Translations under genes and position numbers: made by a program
Notes under the pieces: model-generated
What the model saw: only the letters and a program-made list of their open reading frames with translations
Databases searched by the model: none
Told to the model about the DNA's origin: nothing
Shown: positions 9,088 to 18,355 of the stretch, piece by piece
How the letters are laid out: the number at the start of each line of letters is the position of its first letter
Position numbering within the stretch: the first letter of the stretch is position 1
DNA from: Cytophagales bacterium
Lineage (GTDB): Bacteria > Bacteroidota > Bacteroidia > Cytophagales > Cyclobacteriaceae
Direction: 5' to 3'
NCBI GenBank assembly: GCA_017303795.1
Contig: JAFLBR010000009.1
Location: forward strand, 1-64,000
Length of the DNA stretch: 64,000 nucleotides

Positions 9088-10127
9088 TAAAACTTGAATT
9101 TGGCGAGAACTGGGCACGTGCTCTTACAAAGCTTGAGTTCAGCTTTGTTAGTTATGAAGACTTGCTAAATGCTTCAAAGTTATATGGATCAAATCAGTGG
9201 ATATTTTTCAAAAACAAATTAGCTTTTAATGCATTTGATCGAATCTATTCAGACAACCGACTTTTTGAAAACACTTTTCTTTGTTTTGTAGGCCTCCAGA
9301 CAAGTCATGATAAACTCTATTTTTTACATGTAACTCACGAGGATAAAAAACATTACCATGGTGTAATTGAATTAAATCAAGAGGCTATTCAAGTTGAAAA
9401 AAAATACTTCAAACCAATGCTTAAGGGAAAAGATGTTCATCGATATGCTCCTCTTTCCACAGACATCTATGTTTTCTTTCCTTATGAAATTAAGAATGAA
9501 GAACTGTCTATTGTTGATTTGCAAGATTTAAAAGAGGATTATCCACTAACATATCAATACGTAAAATCTTACGAGAAAGAATTTAAAGGAAGAGAGAGCG
9601 GCAAAGCAAAAACAATGAAGCACTGGCATGCTTACATCTATCCAAAAAATTTGACAAAATTCGAGCAGATGAAAATATCAAGCATGGAGATTTGCTCAAA
9701 ACATCCCAATGTGACATTGAACTACAACAACCTTTATCACAATACAAAAGTTTATAGTTGGGTTAAGAAAGATGAAGTGAAAGAGAGCTATGAATTTTTC
9801 TTATCAATCGCCAACTCTAGTTTAATGTGGTGGTTCTTAAAAAATACTGGAGACACATTACAAGGCGATGCACGGACTTTAAAAACCAACTATCTTAATC
9901 CATTTCCTTTACCGAAGGTTATTTCTAAAGAAACTGATAAATTCTTCAAGAAGAAGGTTGAAAATATTATTAAACTAAAGGCTTCAGGCAAAGAAACCAT
10001 ACAGCATGAAAAGGAAATTGATGCGCTGGTTTGTAAGCTTTATGAGCTAACCTACGAAGAAGCAAAAGAGGTCGATCCTAAAATAGAACTGAACGAATCA
10101 GAGTATAACTCGCTTAAATTACAATAA
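9015..10127 (+). pseudogene. Type IIG restriction-methylase, target-recognition fragment
   Basis: C-terminal part of the broken enzyme, starting at VFNEADTYTCITHF. It contains a TaqI-like specificity domain: FKPMLKGKDVHRYAPL, YVFFPYEI, and HWHAYIYPKNLTKFEQMKI, ending in a coiled region with KEIDALVCKLYELTYEEA that is usual for the family. The whole gene would run 6656-10127, roughly 1,150 residues. Either the cell has lost this enzyme or the assembly contains errors. The ATG of mcrB follows one base after this stop. Confidence 0.8.
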
Positions 10128-10128
10128 C

Positions 10129-12642
10129 ATGACATTAGCCGAGCTAAAAAATCTATCGAGTAAATACAATGCCTATCTCAATGGCGATGCCAGCTTGTAT
10201 GCAGATGTAAATGCCATGGATAAAAAGACTATTGCAGCATTAAAGAAGGAATACCTTGATTCTGTTAACAGAGGGCGGCCGGTTCAGGTGTTTCGTTATG
10301 TTTTATTGAATCTCATCGAGCAAGGATTTGCAATAACCCCGGAGTCTTTTGAGCAGGTCAAGAACAAACTTGAAAAGCGCCAAGTAGATGATTACGCATT
10401 TTTAAGCAGTGAGGCCAAGGCAAATTTTAAAGCTTATCCGGCAAAGAAGAAGAGCTTCTTTGTAAACTGGAAGAACCCCGCTACCATTCTGTTTCCTTTT
10501 TTATATACAGAAGAAATAGCTAAACAAGTGGAGAAGGAACTTGAAAGTATTTTGGATACTATTATTAAATCCCTCAAGCTCACCAATGTTCAAAAGCATA
10601 TTGTTGATTTTAACGGCCCTCAAAACTATGGTTCGGCCAGGTGTTGGGGCTCCATATATCCTGTTGATCGCCCTTCACACAAAGATTCTTACCAGTTGCA
10701 TTTTAGTGTAAACGCTAATGGCTTTGATGGTGCTTTATTCAGTGGGTCAAACATTGCGCGTGAAGCCTCCATCGATGAACGAGAGAATAGCAGCACTCTT
10801 GAAGGGCTTGTTTCATTTTTAGGAAGTAAGAAAGAACGCTGGCTTGAGTTGAATCAAAGCAAGTTCATTGAAAAGGAACCTCAGAAGCCAGAGCAATTTC
10901 GTGTACCCCTTAATCAAATATTCTATGGCCCTCCGGGAACCGGCAAAACATACCACACCATTAGCGAGGCTGTAAAAATTGTAGAAGAATTATCGGATGT
11001 AGATTTTGAAAATCTCTACAGCAATCGAACCGAGCTTAAAAAAGTATATGAGAAATATGTAAGCAAAGGGCAGATTGCTTTTACAACATTTCACCAATCT
11101 CTTAGTTATGAAGACTTTATTGAGGGAATAAAGCCACAAACCGTAAAACAAACCAATGGCGATACGCAGGTAACCTATGATGTAAAGCCTGGCATTTTCA
11201 AATCGCTCTGCGAGAATGCAGCGGGCTATCAGGCTACTAAACAGGGGTTGGCGCAAACAGATCAAAATAAGTTTGTGCGTGAAGACTTTTCAAAGGCACT
11301 CTTTTATAAAATGTCGCTTGGCGATAGTACATCCACGGAAGACGATGTGATATTTGATTATTGTATTAAGCACAATGTTGTATCGCTTGGTTGGGGTGGT
11401 AATGTGGACTATTCAAAATGCCAAACTGAATCAGATATAAAAGCACTGGTGGATGAAAATAATGTAGATAAATCTGCTGGTGGCTACATGAACTACTTTA
11501 AGCTATACATCAAGACCGGAAACTATATAGTTGTATCCAAAGGTTTGTACCGATTTAGAGCTATTGGTAAAGTAGTTGGCGATTACGAATATGACCCCGC
11601 TTCAGAAATCGGCTATCATCATTTTAGAAAGGTAGATTGGATTATTAAAGATGTTGATTTACCCGTTGATGATATTTACACAAAGCAATTCAGTCAATCA
11701 TCGTTGTATAAACTTGTTCAGGATAATATCAAGTTCAACTTCTTCGACCAGTTTAAAACAGAAACGAAAGTTCAAATTGAAAACATAAAAAGAAACTATG
11801 TGCTCATTATTGATGAAGTCAATCGAGGCAATGTTTCTCAAATCTTCGGTGAACTCATAACGCTTTTAGAAGAGGATAAACGCAAAGGCAACAATGAAGA
11901 ACTGTTAGCCATGTTGCCCTATTCTCAAAAGCCATTCGGTGTGCCCAACAATCTTTATTTGATAGGCACCATGAATACCGCTGATAAAAGTGTGGAGGCG
12001 CTGGATTCAGCCTTGCGCAGAAGGTTCTTCTTCAAACAAATGCTACCAAATGCAGATTTGCTATCGCCAGAGTTTGTCATTTTCAATTTGTGGGATCAGT
12101 ATTCCAAATCAAATGAAGCCGAGTATAGCAAACGGGAAAAGGTATTGTATGAATTTGTTGGTCTCTCCATTAACCATGACAGAGACGATAAACTTTGGGA
12201 AGCCTATGAAGGTGAAGCCGCAGTTGAAGAAATCGAGCAATACTTTGCAACAAATGGTCTTTCATTATCCGGAGTGAATCTCAAAAAACTTCTTACCATA
12301 ATTAATTTCAGAATTGAAAAGTTATTGGGCATTGATCACACCATTGGCCATGCCTACTTTATTCATATTTATCAAGCTGAAAATCCATTAGCAGCTTTGA
12401 AGCAAACATTTAGTAAAAACATACTTCCATTACTTCAGGAGTACTTCTATGGAGACTATGGTAAAATTGGATTAGTACTTGGAGAAGGGTTTGTAACTGC
12501 GAAGAAAGACAAAACTTTAAAGTTTGCAGCTTTCAAAGAGATGGACCAGAACACCAGAGAAGATTATGAAGGAAAGCCCGTGTATGAGTTAACCAGCCCG
12601 GATGATTGGACAAAGGAACACTTTATGGGCATCTATAGTTAG
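10129..12642 (+). CDS. mcrB: McrB-type GTPase of a modification-dependent restriction system
   Basis: The AAA+ GTPase that drives the McrC nuclease along modified DNA. The N-terminal ~260 residues look like a DNA/modification-reading region. The motor follows: Walker A FYGPPGTGKTYHT near residue 266, TTFHQSLSYEDFIEGIKP, Walker B VLIIDEVNRGNVSQIFGEL near 557, and the McrB hallmark MNTADKS near 614 with the arginine finger in ALRRRF. Between ENAAGY (about 367) and the Walker B strand lies an extra ~180 residues containing DVIFDYCIKHNVVSLGWGG, NYIVVSKGLYRFRAIGKVVGDYEYD and YHHFRKVDWI, which resembles an EVE/PUA-like base reader. It is followed at 3 bases by mcrC. Confidence 0.9.
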   Translation: MTLAELKNLSSKYNAYLNGDASLYADVNAMDKKTIAALKKEYLDSVNRGRPVQVFRYVLLNLIEQGFAITPESFEQVKNKLEKRQVDDYAFLSSEAKANFKAYPAKKKSFFVNWKNPATILFPFLYTEEIAKQVEKELESILDTIIKSLKLTNVQKHIVDFNGPQNYGSARCWGSIYPVDRPSHKDSYQLHFSVNANGFDGALFSGSNIAREASIDERENSSTLEGLVSFLGSKKERWLELNQSKFIEKEPQKPEQFRVPLNQIFYGPPGTGKTYHTISEAVKIVEELSDVDFENLYSNRTELKKVYEKYVSKGQIAFTTFHQSLSYEDFIEGIKPQTVKQTNGDTQVTYDVKPGIFKSLCENAAGYQATKQGLAQTDQNKFVREDFSKALFYKMSLGDSTSTEDDVIFDYCIKHNVVSLGWGGNVDYSKCQTESDIKALVDENNVDKSAGGYMNYFKLYIKTGNYIVVSKGLYRFRAIGKVVGDYEYDPASEIGYHHFRKVDWIIKDVDLPVDDIYTKQFSQSSLYKLVQDNIKFNFFDQFKTETKVQIENIKRNYVLIIDEVNRGNVSQIFGELITLLEEDKRKGNNEELLAMLPYSQKPFGVPNNLYLIGTMNTADKSVEALDSALRRRFFFKQMLPNADLLSPEFVIFNLWDQYSKSNEAEYSKREKVLYEFVGLSINHDRDDKLWEAYEGEAAVEEIEQYFATNGLSLSGVNLKKLLTIINFRIEKLLGIDHTIGHAYFIHIYQAENPLAALKQTFSKNILPLLQEYFYGDYGKIGLVLGEGFVTAKKDKTLKFAAFKEMDQNTREDYEGKPVYELTSPDDWTKEHFMGIYS

Positions 12643-12644
12643 GC

Positions 12645-13880
12645 ATGAAGCAACAACGCTATATATCAGTTTTTGAACACGAAACACTTCAAACTTATGA
12701 GAATGAAGCGGGGAAGTTCATTACCCCTGAGCAATTAGAAGCACTGTATGGTTTTAATGACCGGCATGGGAATAAGTATTTTACACCAGTCAGACAAGGC
12801 GTTAAGTTTGCTCAATACGTGGGTGTTATCCAAATTGGCCGAACTACAATAGAAGTACTACCCAAGACTGATCAAAGCAACGACACGCACAAATGGCACA
12901 ACATTTTGTTGCAAATGCTGGCAGAATGCAAAAAGATAAAGCGTGAGTCAGTTTCGGAAGCTTCGCTGCGCAAGCGTGAAAACTCTCTACTTGATCTATA
13001 CATTGAAATGTATCTGGATGAAGTAGAGAAAATCATTCAGTCGGGCTTTACCAAGAAATACCTTCGCCTTCAACAACAGAGCACAGCATTAAAAGGGAAA
13101 CTCATTTTTGATAAGCACTTAAGAAAGAATTTAATTCACAAGGAGCGCTTTTTCACCGAATACACAATTTACACACAAGACAACCTTTATAATCAAGTAG
13201 TAAAAAGAGGACTTGAGGTTATTGAGAAATTGAATTGCAGCAGTTCTTTAAAGGATCGGTCAAACGCCTTATTGCTTTATTTTCACACCGTCTCAGATAT
13301 AAAGCCAACAGAAAAGACTTTTGAAAGACTTACCATTACTCGCAACACACAACGCTATAAAGAAGCTCTTTACATCGCCCAACTCCTTATCCTGAATTAC
13401 TCACCAGATATCAAATCAGGAACCGAAGATTTGTTAGCCATACTCTTTGATATGAATCAACTATGGCAAGAGTATATTTTATTACAACTCAAAAAGTCAG
13501 CACCAGAGGGAGTAAGTGTTTACAAGGGTTCTAAACCGTTTTGGGAAAGCCAACCCATCGATCCGGATATTGTAATTGAAACCGCAGATGGATTCCATAT
13601 TCTGGATACTAAGTGGAAAGTGTTAGATCAATCCAAACCAAGCGCAGCAGACCTAAAGCAAATGTTTGCTTACAACATTTATTGGAACTGCCAAAAGAGT
13701 ATTCTGCTTTATCCTAAAACCGATTCAAGCCCGGATGATTTTTATGGCTCCTATTATGAAGGCTTCAAAGAAGGGCATGGATGCCAGTTGGCCTATGTAA
13801 ATCTATTAGACCTGGAAGGACGACTGGATAAAAGCTTCTCAAAGCAAGTTTATCGTTTTACTGAAATCAAATGTATCTAA
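12645..13880 (+). CDS. mcrC: McrC-type nuclease subunit
   Basis: The endonuclease partner of McrB. The N-terminal half is the McrB-binding region, with the family phrase VGVIQIGRTTIEVLPK and WHNILLQMLAECKKIK. The C-terminal half holds a PD-(D/E)xK nuclease: DPDIVIE near residue 306 and LDTKWKVLD near 319 give the D...DxK pattern. Length (411) is normal for the family. It starts 2 bases after the mcrB stop and overlaps the next gene by 10 bases, so it is translationally coupled on both sides. With McrB intact, this is the most likely working restriction system of the island. Confidence 0.92.
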   Translation: MKQQRYISVFEHETLQTYENEAGKFITPEQLEALYGFNDRHGNKYFTPVRQGVKFAQYVGVIQIGRTTIEVLPKTDQSNDTHKWHNILLQMLAECKKIKRESVSEASLRKRENSLLDLYIEMYLDEVEKIIQSGFTKKYLRLQQQSTALKGKLIFDKHLRKNLIHKERFFTEYTIYTQDNLYNQVVKRGLEVIEKLNCSSSLKDRSNALLLYFHTVSDIKPTEKTFERLTITRNTQRYKEALYIAQLLILNYSPDIKSGTEDLLAILFDMNQLWQEYILLQLKKSAPEGVSVYKGSKPFWESQPIDPDIVIETADGFHILDTKWKVLDQSKPSAADLKQMFAYNIYWNCQKSILLYPKTDSSPDDFYGSYYEGFKEGHGCQLAYVNLLDLEGRLDKSFSKQVYRFTEIKCI

Positions 13881-14380
13881 AAAAAATCGGTGAAAACATT
13901 GTGCCCGCAGGCTGGTACGAAGATCCTGCTGCACGCCAGGCCGCATTGGAATATTGGCTAAAAGATTCCTTGTTTCCGCTATTCAAATGGCTGGAGGAGG
14001 CTATGGTAAACGAGTTTAAGCTGATTCCGGCCATGTACAGTTATAACATTTGCATTAACCACAAGTGGCACAAAGATTTGCGCACAGCAGAAGAAATTGG
14101 CGTTCACATTAATGACGAAATTTCTCGCATTGGGTGCGATAATTTGCAAATTCAACTGGTGATTGATTTGTTGCATCCGCACGTGCGGTGGGGTACACTT
14201 GTAAACCTTTATCTTGAAAAAAGATCGGTGCTATTTGACGGTGAGGATTTTGAGTGCGATGTAATAGTGATGGAGCCTATGTATTTCAGTATAGCAGAGC
14301 CGTTGTCGTTGCAGGCGGCTGGTACCATCATAGAAAATGTGCTGATTGATTTACGGATTAACTATGTGGTTAATAGTTAG
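13871..14380 (+). CDS. unrecognised 169-residue protein coupled to mcrC
   Basis: I do not recognise a family. The protein is soluble, without signal peptide or membrane segment, mixed alpha/beta, and rich in W and aromatic residues in its first half (GWYEDPAARQAALEYWLKD, NHKWHKDL). The middle carries QLVIDLLHPHVRWGTL. Its start codon lies inside the last codons of mcrC, so it is co-translated with the restriction pair. This points to an accessory or regulatory job in the system, or simply to the last gene of the island. No further gene on this strand follows except a 26-residue membrane peptide. Confidence 0.65.
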   Translation: MYLKKIGENIVPAGWYEDPAARQAALEYWLKDSLFPLFKWLEEAMVNEFKLIPAMYSYNICINHKWHKDLRTAEEIGVHINDEISRIGCDNLQIQLVIDLLHPHVRWGTLVNLYLEKRSVLFDGEDFECDVIVMEPMYFSIAEPLSLQAAGTIIENVLIDLRINYVVNS

Positions 14381-14426
14381 CTGGTAACATTAAAAAAGTA
14401 ATATAGCTCAGTAAAATATTGTAATT

Positions 14427-14507
14427 ATGATTACTCAACTACTCCTTCTTATCGCACCCATAATTATTGTAGCGGTCGTTCTGCTTTACCTGAGACGTAA
14501 GAAGTAA
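14427..14507 (+). CDS. possible 26-residue single-span membrane peptide
   Basis: The frame begins with ATG and encodes a peptide that is almost wholly one hydrophobic helix (LLLLIAPIIIVAVVLLYL) with a basic C-terminal tail, RRKK, before TAA. Such a layout suits a tiny inner-membrane protein with the tail in the cytoplasm. It lies 46 bases after the McrC partner gene and could belong to that operon or stand alone. Codon content alone does not prove it is translated. Confidence 0.4.
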   Translation: MITQLLLLIAPIIIVAVVLLYLRRKK

Positions 14508-14570
14508 TAACCAAAATGATCTTCAATCAGGCAAAAACCTGCCCCAACTCATAGTTCGAAGAATTAAATC

Positions 14571-15968
14571 CTAATTCTCCGTAACCACCGGGTTGCCGGC
14601 ATTTATCCACTCATTCATGCCACCAGAATAATTCTTAATGTTTTTAAAACCATGCTTGGCCAGCAACGAATAGCCTATAGAAGCACGGTCGCCTGCCTGG
14701 CAATGAATTACTACTTGTTGATCTTTCTTGATTTTGCTCAGATTTTTTTCGAGTGTACCAATAAACACATGGTCGGTGTCTTTAATGTGGCCCGATTTAT
14801 ATTCGCTGGAGCCGCGCAAGTCAACTACTTGCGTATGATTGGTTTTTAAAATCTCTTTGAATTCGTTTAACGAAATTACGTTTGCTTTTTCGAGTGAGCC
14901 CGCCCATTCCTTTACATCAGGCACGTAACCATAAATGTTATCCAAACCAATGCGCATCAACTTACGCACCAGGTCGTCATGCTTGCTTTCTTCAGCAATC
15001 AGAATAAAAGGTTCTTCGTAGGTAATAAACCAACCCATCCAGGTTGCAAAGGCATTGTTGCCTTGTATATTAATGGAACCGGGAATAAAGCCCGCGGCAA
15101 AATCCTGCTTTAATCGGGTATCAATTACTTTAATGCCTTTATCCATCGCAGCTTTTAAATCCTGCATGGATAATTTCTTCAACTTCGGCACTTCCGTTAA
15201 CAAGGGTCTTTCAACCTTGTTTAGTTTTTTCATCATCGCAAAATACTTAGGCGGCTCAGGCTGATCTTCCAATAAGTATTTGACAAATCCATTTTCATCG
15301 TTCTCGTGTTGCAGCGCCCAGTTGCGTACTTTTTCATAGCCCACGGTTGTACTGGGCACAGCACCCAATGCTTTACCGCAAGCTGAACCGGCTCCATGGC
15401 CGGGCCACACCTGAATGTAATCTGCCATCTCACGGAAACGCTCTATGGATTTAAACATCTGTTTTGCGCCAACTTCTTTAGTGCCAATTATGCCGGCCGC
15501 TTCTTCCAATAAATCGGGCCGACCGATATCGCCCACAAAAACAAAGTCGCCTGTAAATAACATTACGGGTTTATCGCTGGCCGGAGTATCGGTTAATAAA
15601 AAGCTTATGCTTTCAGGTGTATGACCAGGCGTGTGCAACACTTCTAACTTAAGGTTGCCTACTTTAAACACACTACCATCTTTTAAACCCTCGTGTGCAA
15701 ATTCATAAAGCCAACCCTCACCGCCTTCATCCGACAAATACATTTTTGCTCCTGTTAACGCTGCGAGTTCGCGCGAGCCGGAAAGAAAATCGGCATGGAT
15801 ATGCGTTTCCGCGATGTGCGTAATTTTCATGTTGTTCTGCTTCGCAATTTCCAGGTAGGTATCTACATCGCGCTTGGGGTCAATTACCAGCGCTACGCCT
15901 GCTTTCTGGCATCCAATAAAATAGCTTGCTTGTGCAAGGGTCTTGTCGTAAACGTGTTGAAAGAACAT
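14571..15968 (-). CDS. metallo-beta-lactamase / double-rhodanese protein (persulfide dioxygenase-like)
   Basis: 465 residues. The N-terminal ~240 form an ETHE1-type metallo-beta-lactamase domain: THIHADFLSG (HxHxD), LHTPGHTPESI and GDFVFVGDIGRPDLL supply the iron ligands typical of persulfide dioxygenases. Two rhodanese domains follow. The first (about 265-350) lacks a catalytic cysteine at the expected loop (ILIAEES). The second (about 360-460) has it, in VIHCQAGDRAS. The likely job is oxidation of glutathione or protein persulfide to sulfite with sulfur transfer. It ends a minus-strand run of sulfur genes. Confidence 0.9.
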   Translation of the reverse strand: MFFQHVYDKTLAQASYFIGCQKAGVALVIDPKRDVDTYLEIAKQNNMKITHIAETHIHADFLSGSRELAALTGAKMYLSDEGGEGWLYEFAHEGLKDGSVFKVGNLKLEVLHTPGHTPESISFLLTDTPASDKPVMLFTGDFVFVGDIGRPDLLEEAAGIIGTKEVGAKQMFKSIERFREMADYIQVWPGHGAGSACGKALGAVPSTTVGYEKVRNWALQHENDENGFVKYLLEDQPEPPKYFAMMKKLNKVERPLLTEVPKLKKLSMQDLKAAMDKGIKVIDTRLKQDFAAGFIPGSINIQGNNAFATWMGWFITYEEPFILIAEESKHDDLVRKLMRIGLDNIYGYVPDVKEWAGSLEKANVISLNEFKEILKTNHTQVVDLRGSSEYKSGHIKDTDHVFIGTLEKNLSKIKKDQQVVIHCQAGDRASIGYSLLAKHGFKNIKNYSGGMNEWINAGNPVVTEN

Positions 15969-16116
15969 ATCTGCGTTTTGATTAGTTAATGGTGCAAAGG
16001 TGCTGAGTGAAGAACTTGTAAAGTATGACCTTTCTCAGGTACCAATTTTTTGTTCAATTTATTTCAGGGTGCAATTTCTGATTTTTTAACAAAATGATGG
16101 CATAGATTAGTTCGGT

Positions 16117-17916
16117 TTACCGAAACTCATATCCAAAACCCATTAGCTGGGTAAGCAGCGTGTTGGGTGCATCGGTAGCGGTAATCCGGCCTTCCAGTTT
16201 TGGCGCTATGGGCGAGTGCTTTGCCAGATACTCTTGCACCACACTATGTAATGTAGCTCCTAGTCGTTTTGGCTCTGCTACATTGTCAACCCGGCAAATG
16301 GTAGTATCCGGATCGCCTTCGCGTTCGCACGCTACAAACGTGTAACTCTTTTTTAAATCTATTGGGCTACCACCAACCCGAATCCAATTCACGCGCTTGC
16401 CGGCATCATTGGCAATGGTGAAGTTTACTTCCATGCCTTTCATGCGAACAACCCACCCACCAAAACGTTTGGCCGGATCTTTCGCAAACGCATTTTGTAA
16501 TTCTTTTTCCATCCAATCCCAAAGCTGTTGGCCCGTAATGGTGCCACGCTTGGCTTCACTATCCACTGGCAACATGCTCCATAAATAGTCCATGGTAATA
16601 TCGGCTATGCCTGTCTTAGCATCGGGTACTAATGGTGGGCAAAACCTAAACCCATTGCTTAACGCGATGTCGGGTTTAAATTTCCACATGATGGCATCGG
16701 TAATAAAATTGTCCATGGGGGTTTCTATTACATAGTAGCGCACCAGTGGTGTTTTGGTTTTACCGATTACGCGATCTAACTCTTTTGCATACGGCTTGCG
16801 CACTTCCGCCACCAAGGCTTTCATTTCCTGATCTTCCGGATATAGTTCAGGATCAACATCCAGTAACTGGTAGGATTGATCTTTGATTACACCGTTCTCA
16901 ATCACAAAATCAAGTTTGGCAATAAACGAACCAAACGCTCCGGGCTCTGTAACTTTTGCATGCAAACCATGAATGGGTTCGCGTACACGCTCGTGCGTAT
17001 CGGCACCCAGAATATAATCTACACCTTTTACAAAAGGCATGTTGGCTAAGCCCACTTGTTGCGCCAGGCCCATGTGGGTTAACAAAATTACCACCTGGCA
17101 CCCTTCATACTCGCGCAGCACTTTGATATACTTCGCTACATTTTTTTCGGGCTGCGTAAACAGAATGCCTTCGCTATAGGCAGGCGATTGCCGTTTGGGT
17201 GTAAGCGGATCGTTATAGCCAATAAACCCAATTTTAAAATCACCAAATCGTTTTACATAATAAGGCGGAAAAATCAAATCACCATTAAATGCATCGTTGG
17301 TTTGATGAAACATGTTGGCGCATACTTTTGCACTGTTGTAGGCAAACATATCTTTCATCATTACATCCTTACCATACACTACTTCCCAATTGCCGGGCAG
17401 CATCAGATCATAACCAATGTTATTCATTAGCGGCACTATTGCCCGGCCTTCACTTAGTGCGGCCACACCTCCACCCTGAAAACAATCGCCACCGTCAATC
17501 AACATAGTGTTGGCTGGATTTTGTGCGCGCAAGTTTTGAATCATGGATTTTAATACAGCATACCCGCCACGCTTTTTATAAATTGGGTTTCCGTTTTCAA
17601 TAAAAAATTCATCGTGTGTAAGCAGTTGCGCGTGAATGTCGGCCGTTTGCAGTAACGTTATAACTTTTGCTCTGTTTTGCTTAACGGCATGGTTTGAAAA
17701 AAACTCTTTGCTTTTAAGTGTTGCATCGCCCGTATTCAATGCTGATGCTGACACGGGGATTAGGCCGCCACCCACACCTAAGGCTAAGCCAAGGCTTCCG
17801 GCTCTCTTTAAAAAATCGCGCCTGCTGTTTTCTGAAATCTGCACATGCAATTCTTTTTCTTTAGCCGAAATGGTTTCGCAATTTTTACAAGAACAGGTTG
17901 GGTTGTGCAGATTCAT
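16117..17916 (-). CDS. soxB: SoxB-like thiosulfohydrolase / metallophosphatase, Tat-exported
   Basis: 599 residues of the 5'-nucleotidase superfamily. Metal ligands appear in TADIHAQL, GGDCFQGG, LTHMGLA and GADTHE. Where nucleotidases have GNHE, this protein has GNWEVVYGK, the tryptophan form typical of SoxB, the enzyme that releases sulfate from a SoxY-bound sulfane chain using two Mn ions. A clear twin-arginine signal, SRRDFLKRAGSLGLALG, begins at about residue 31 and directs the folded protein to the periplasm. Unusually, a CSCKNC cysteine cluster precedes it. No soxYZ or soxAX lies in the window, so a generic 5'-nucleotidase remains an alternative. Confidence 0.75.
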   Translation of the reverse strand: MNLHNPTCSCKNCETISAKEKELHVQISENSRRDFLKRAGSLGLALGVGGGLIPVSASALNTGDATLKSKEFFSNHAVKQNRAKVITLLQTADIHAQLLTHDEFFIENGNPIYKKRGGYAVLKSMIQNLRAQNPANTMLIDGGDCFQGGGVAALSEGRAIVPLMNNIGYDLMLPGNWEVVYGKDVMMKDMFAYNSAKVCANMFHQTNDAFNGDLIFPPYYVKRFGDFKIGFIGYNDPLTPKRQSPAYSEGILFTQPEKNVAKYIKVLREYEGCQVVILLTHMGLAQQVGLANMPFVKGVDYILGADTHERVREPIHGLHAKVTEPGAFGSFIAKLDFVIENGVIKDQSYQLLDVDPELYPEDQEMKALVAEVRKPYAKELDRVIGKTKTPLVRYYVIETPMDNFITDAIMWKFKPDIALSNGFRFCPPLVPDAKTGIADITMDYLWSMLPVDSEAKRGTITGQQLWDWMEKELQNAFAKDPAKRFGGWVVRMKGMEVNFTIANDAGKRVNWIRVGGSPIDLKKSYTFVACEREGDPDTTICRVDNVAEPKRLGATLHSVVQEYLAKHSPIAPKLEGRITATDAPNTLLTQLMGFGYEFR

Positions 17917-17946
17917 AACACGGTAGATTTATAGGTGAAATGATTT

Positions 17947-18333
17947 CTATTTAACTACGGGCTTGCCCGCAGCTTGCCAGGCTTGTATGCCTCCACTTAA
18001 TTCAAATACTTGTGTAAATCCTTCCTGCTTTAAAATTTTTGCTGCCTTATTACTTCTTACTCCGGCTGCACAATACACATACACGGGTTTGTTTTTTTGT
18101 AAGGTGCTAATCTGTTGTTTGAAGTTACTATCATTTACATTCATTAATGTGGCTTCAGCTAAATGACCACTTTTATACTCACCGGGCGTGCGCACATCCA
18201 GAATAATTTTTTCGGTTTTGGATGCTACTTCCTTTTCAAAATCGGTTACTGAGAGAATTGCGTTTGGTTGCGCCTGAATAGTTGTTGCAAGTGCAAGCAA
18301 CATCAGGATTGTAATTGTGTTTCGTAGTTTCAT
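17947..18333 (-). CDS. exported single-domain rhodanese
   Basis: 128 residues: a Sec signal peptide (MKLRNTITILMLLALATTIQA, cut after AQA) followed by one rhodanese domain. The active loop is VYCAAGVRSNKAA with the persulfide-carrying cysteine, and LDVRTPGEYKSGHL and GGIQAWQAAGKP complete the fold. It would carry sulfane sulfur in the periplasm, fitting its place between the SoxB-like and TsdA-like genes. Spacing to both neighbours is about 20-30 bases, consistent with one operon. Confidence 0.9.
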   Translation of the reverse strand: MKLRNTITILMLLALATTIQAQPNAILSVTDFEKEVASKTEKIILDVRTPGEYKSGHLAEATLMNVNDSNFKQQISTLQKNKPVYVYCAAGVRSNKAAKILKQEGFTQVFELSGGIQAWQAAGKPVVK

Positions 18334-18355
18334 GCGTATTCGTGTTAGATGTTTG

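Noticed and set aside
2774..14380. A DISARM or BREX system
   Set aside because: The PLD and SNF2 domains and an adenine methylase are present, but drmA/drmB, pglZ, brxC and related core genes are not in the run. McrBC is a different system.
16117..17916. Plain 5'-nucleotidase/UDP-sugar hydrolase
   Set aside because: Fold is shared, but the GNWE in place of GNHE, the Tat signal and the sulfur gene neighbours favour a SoxB-like enzyme. Not fully excluded.
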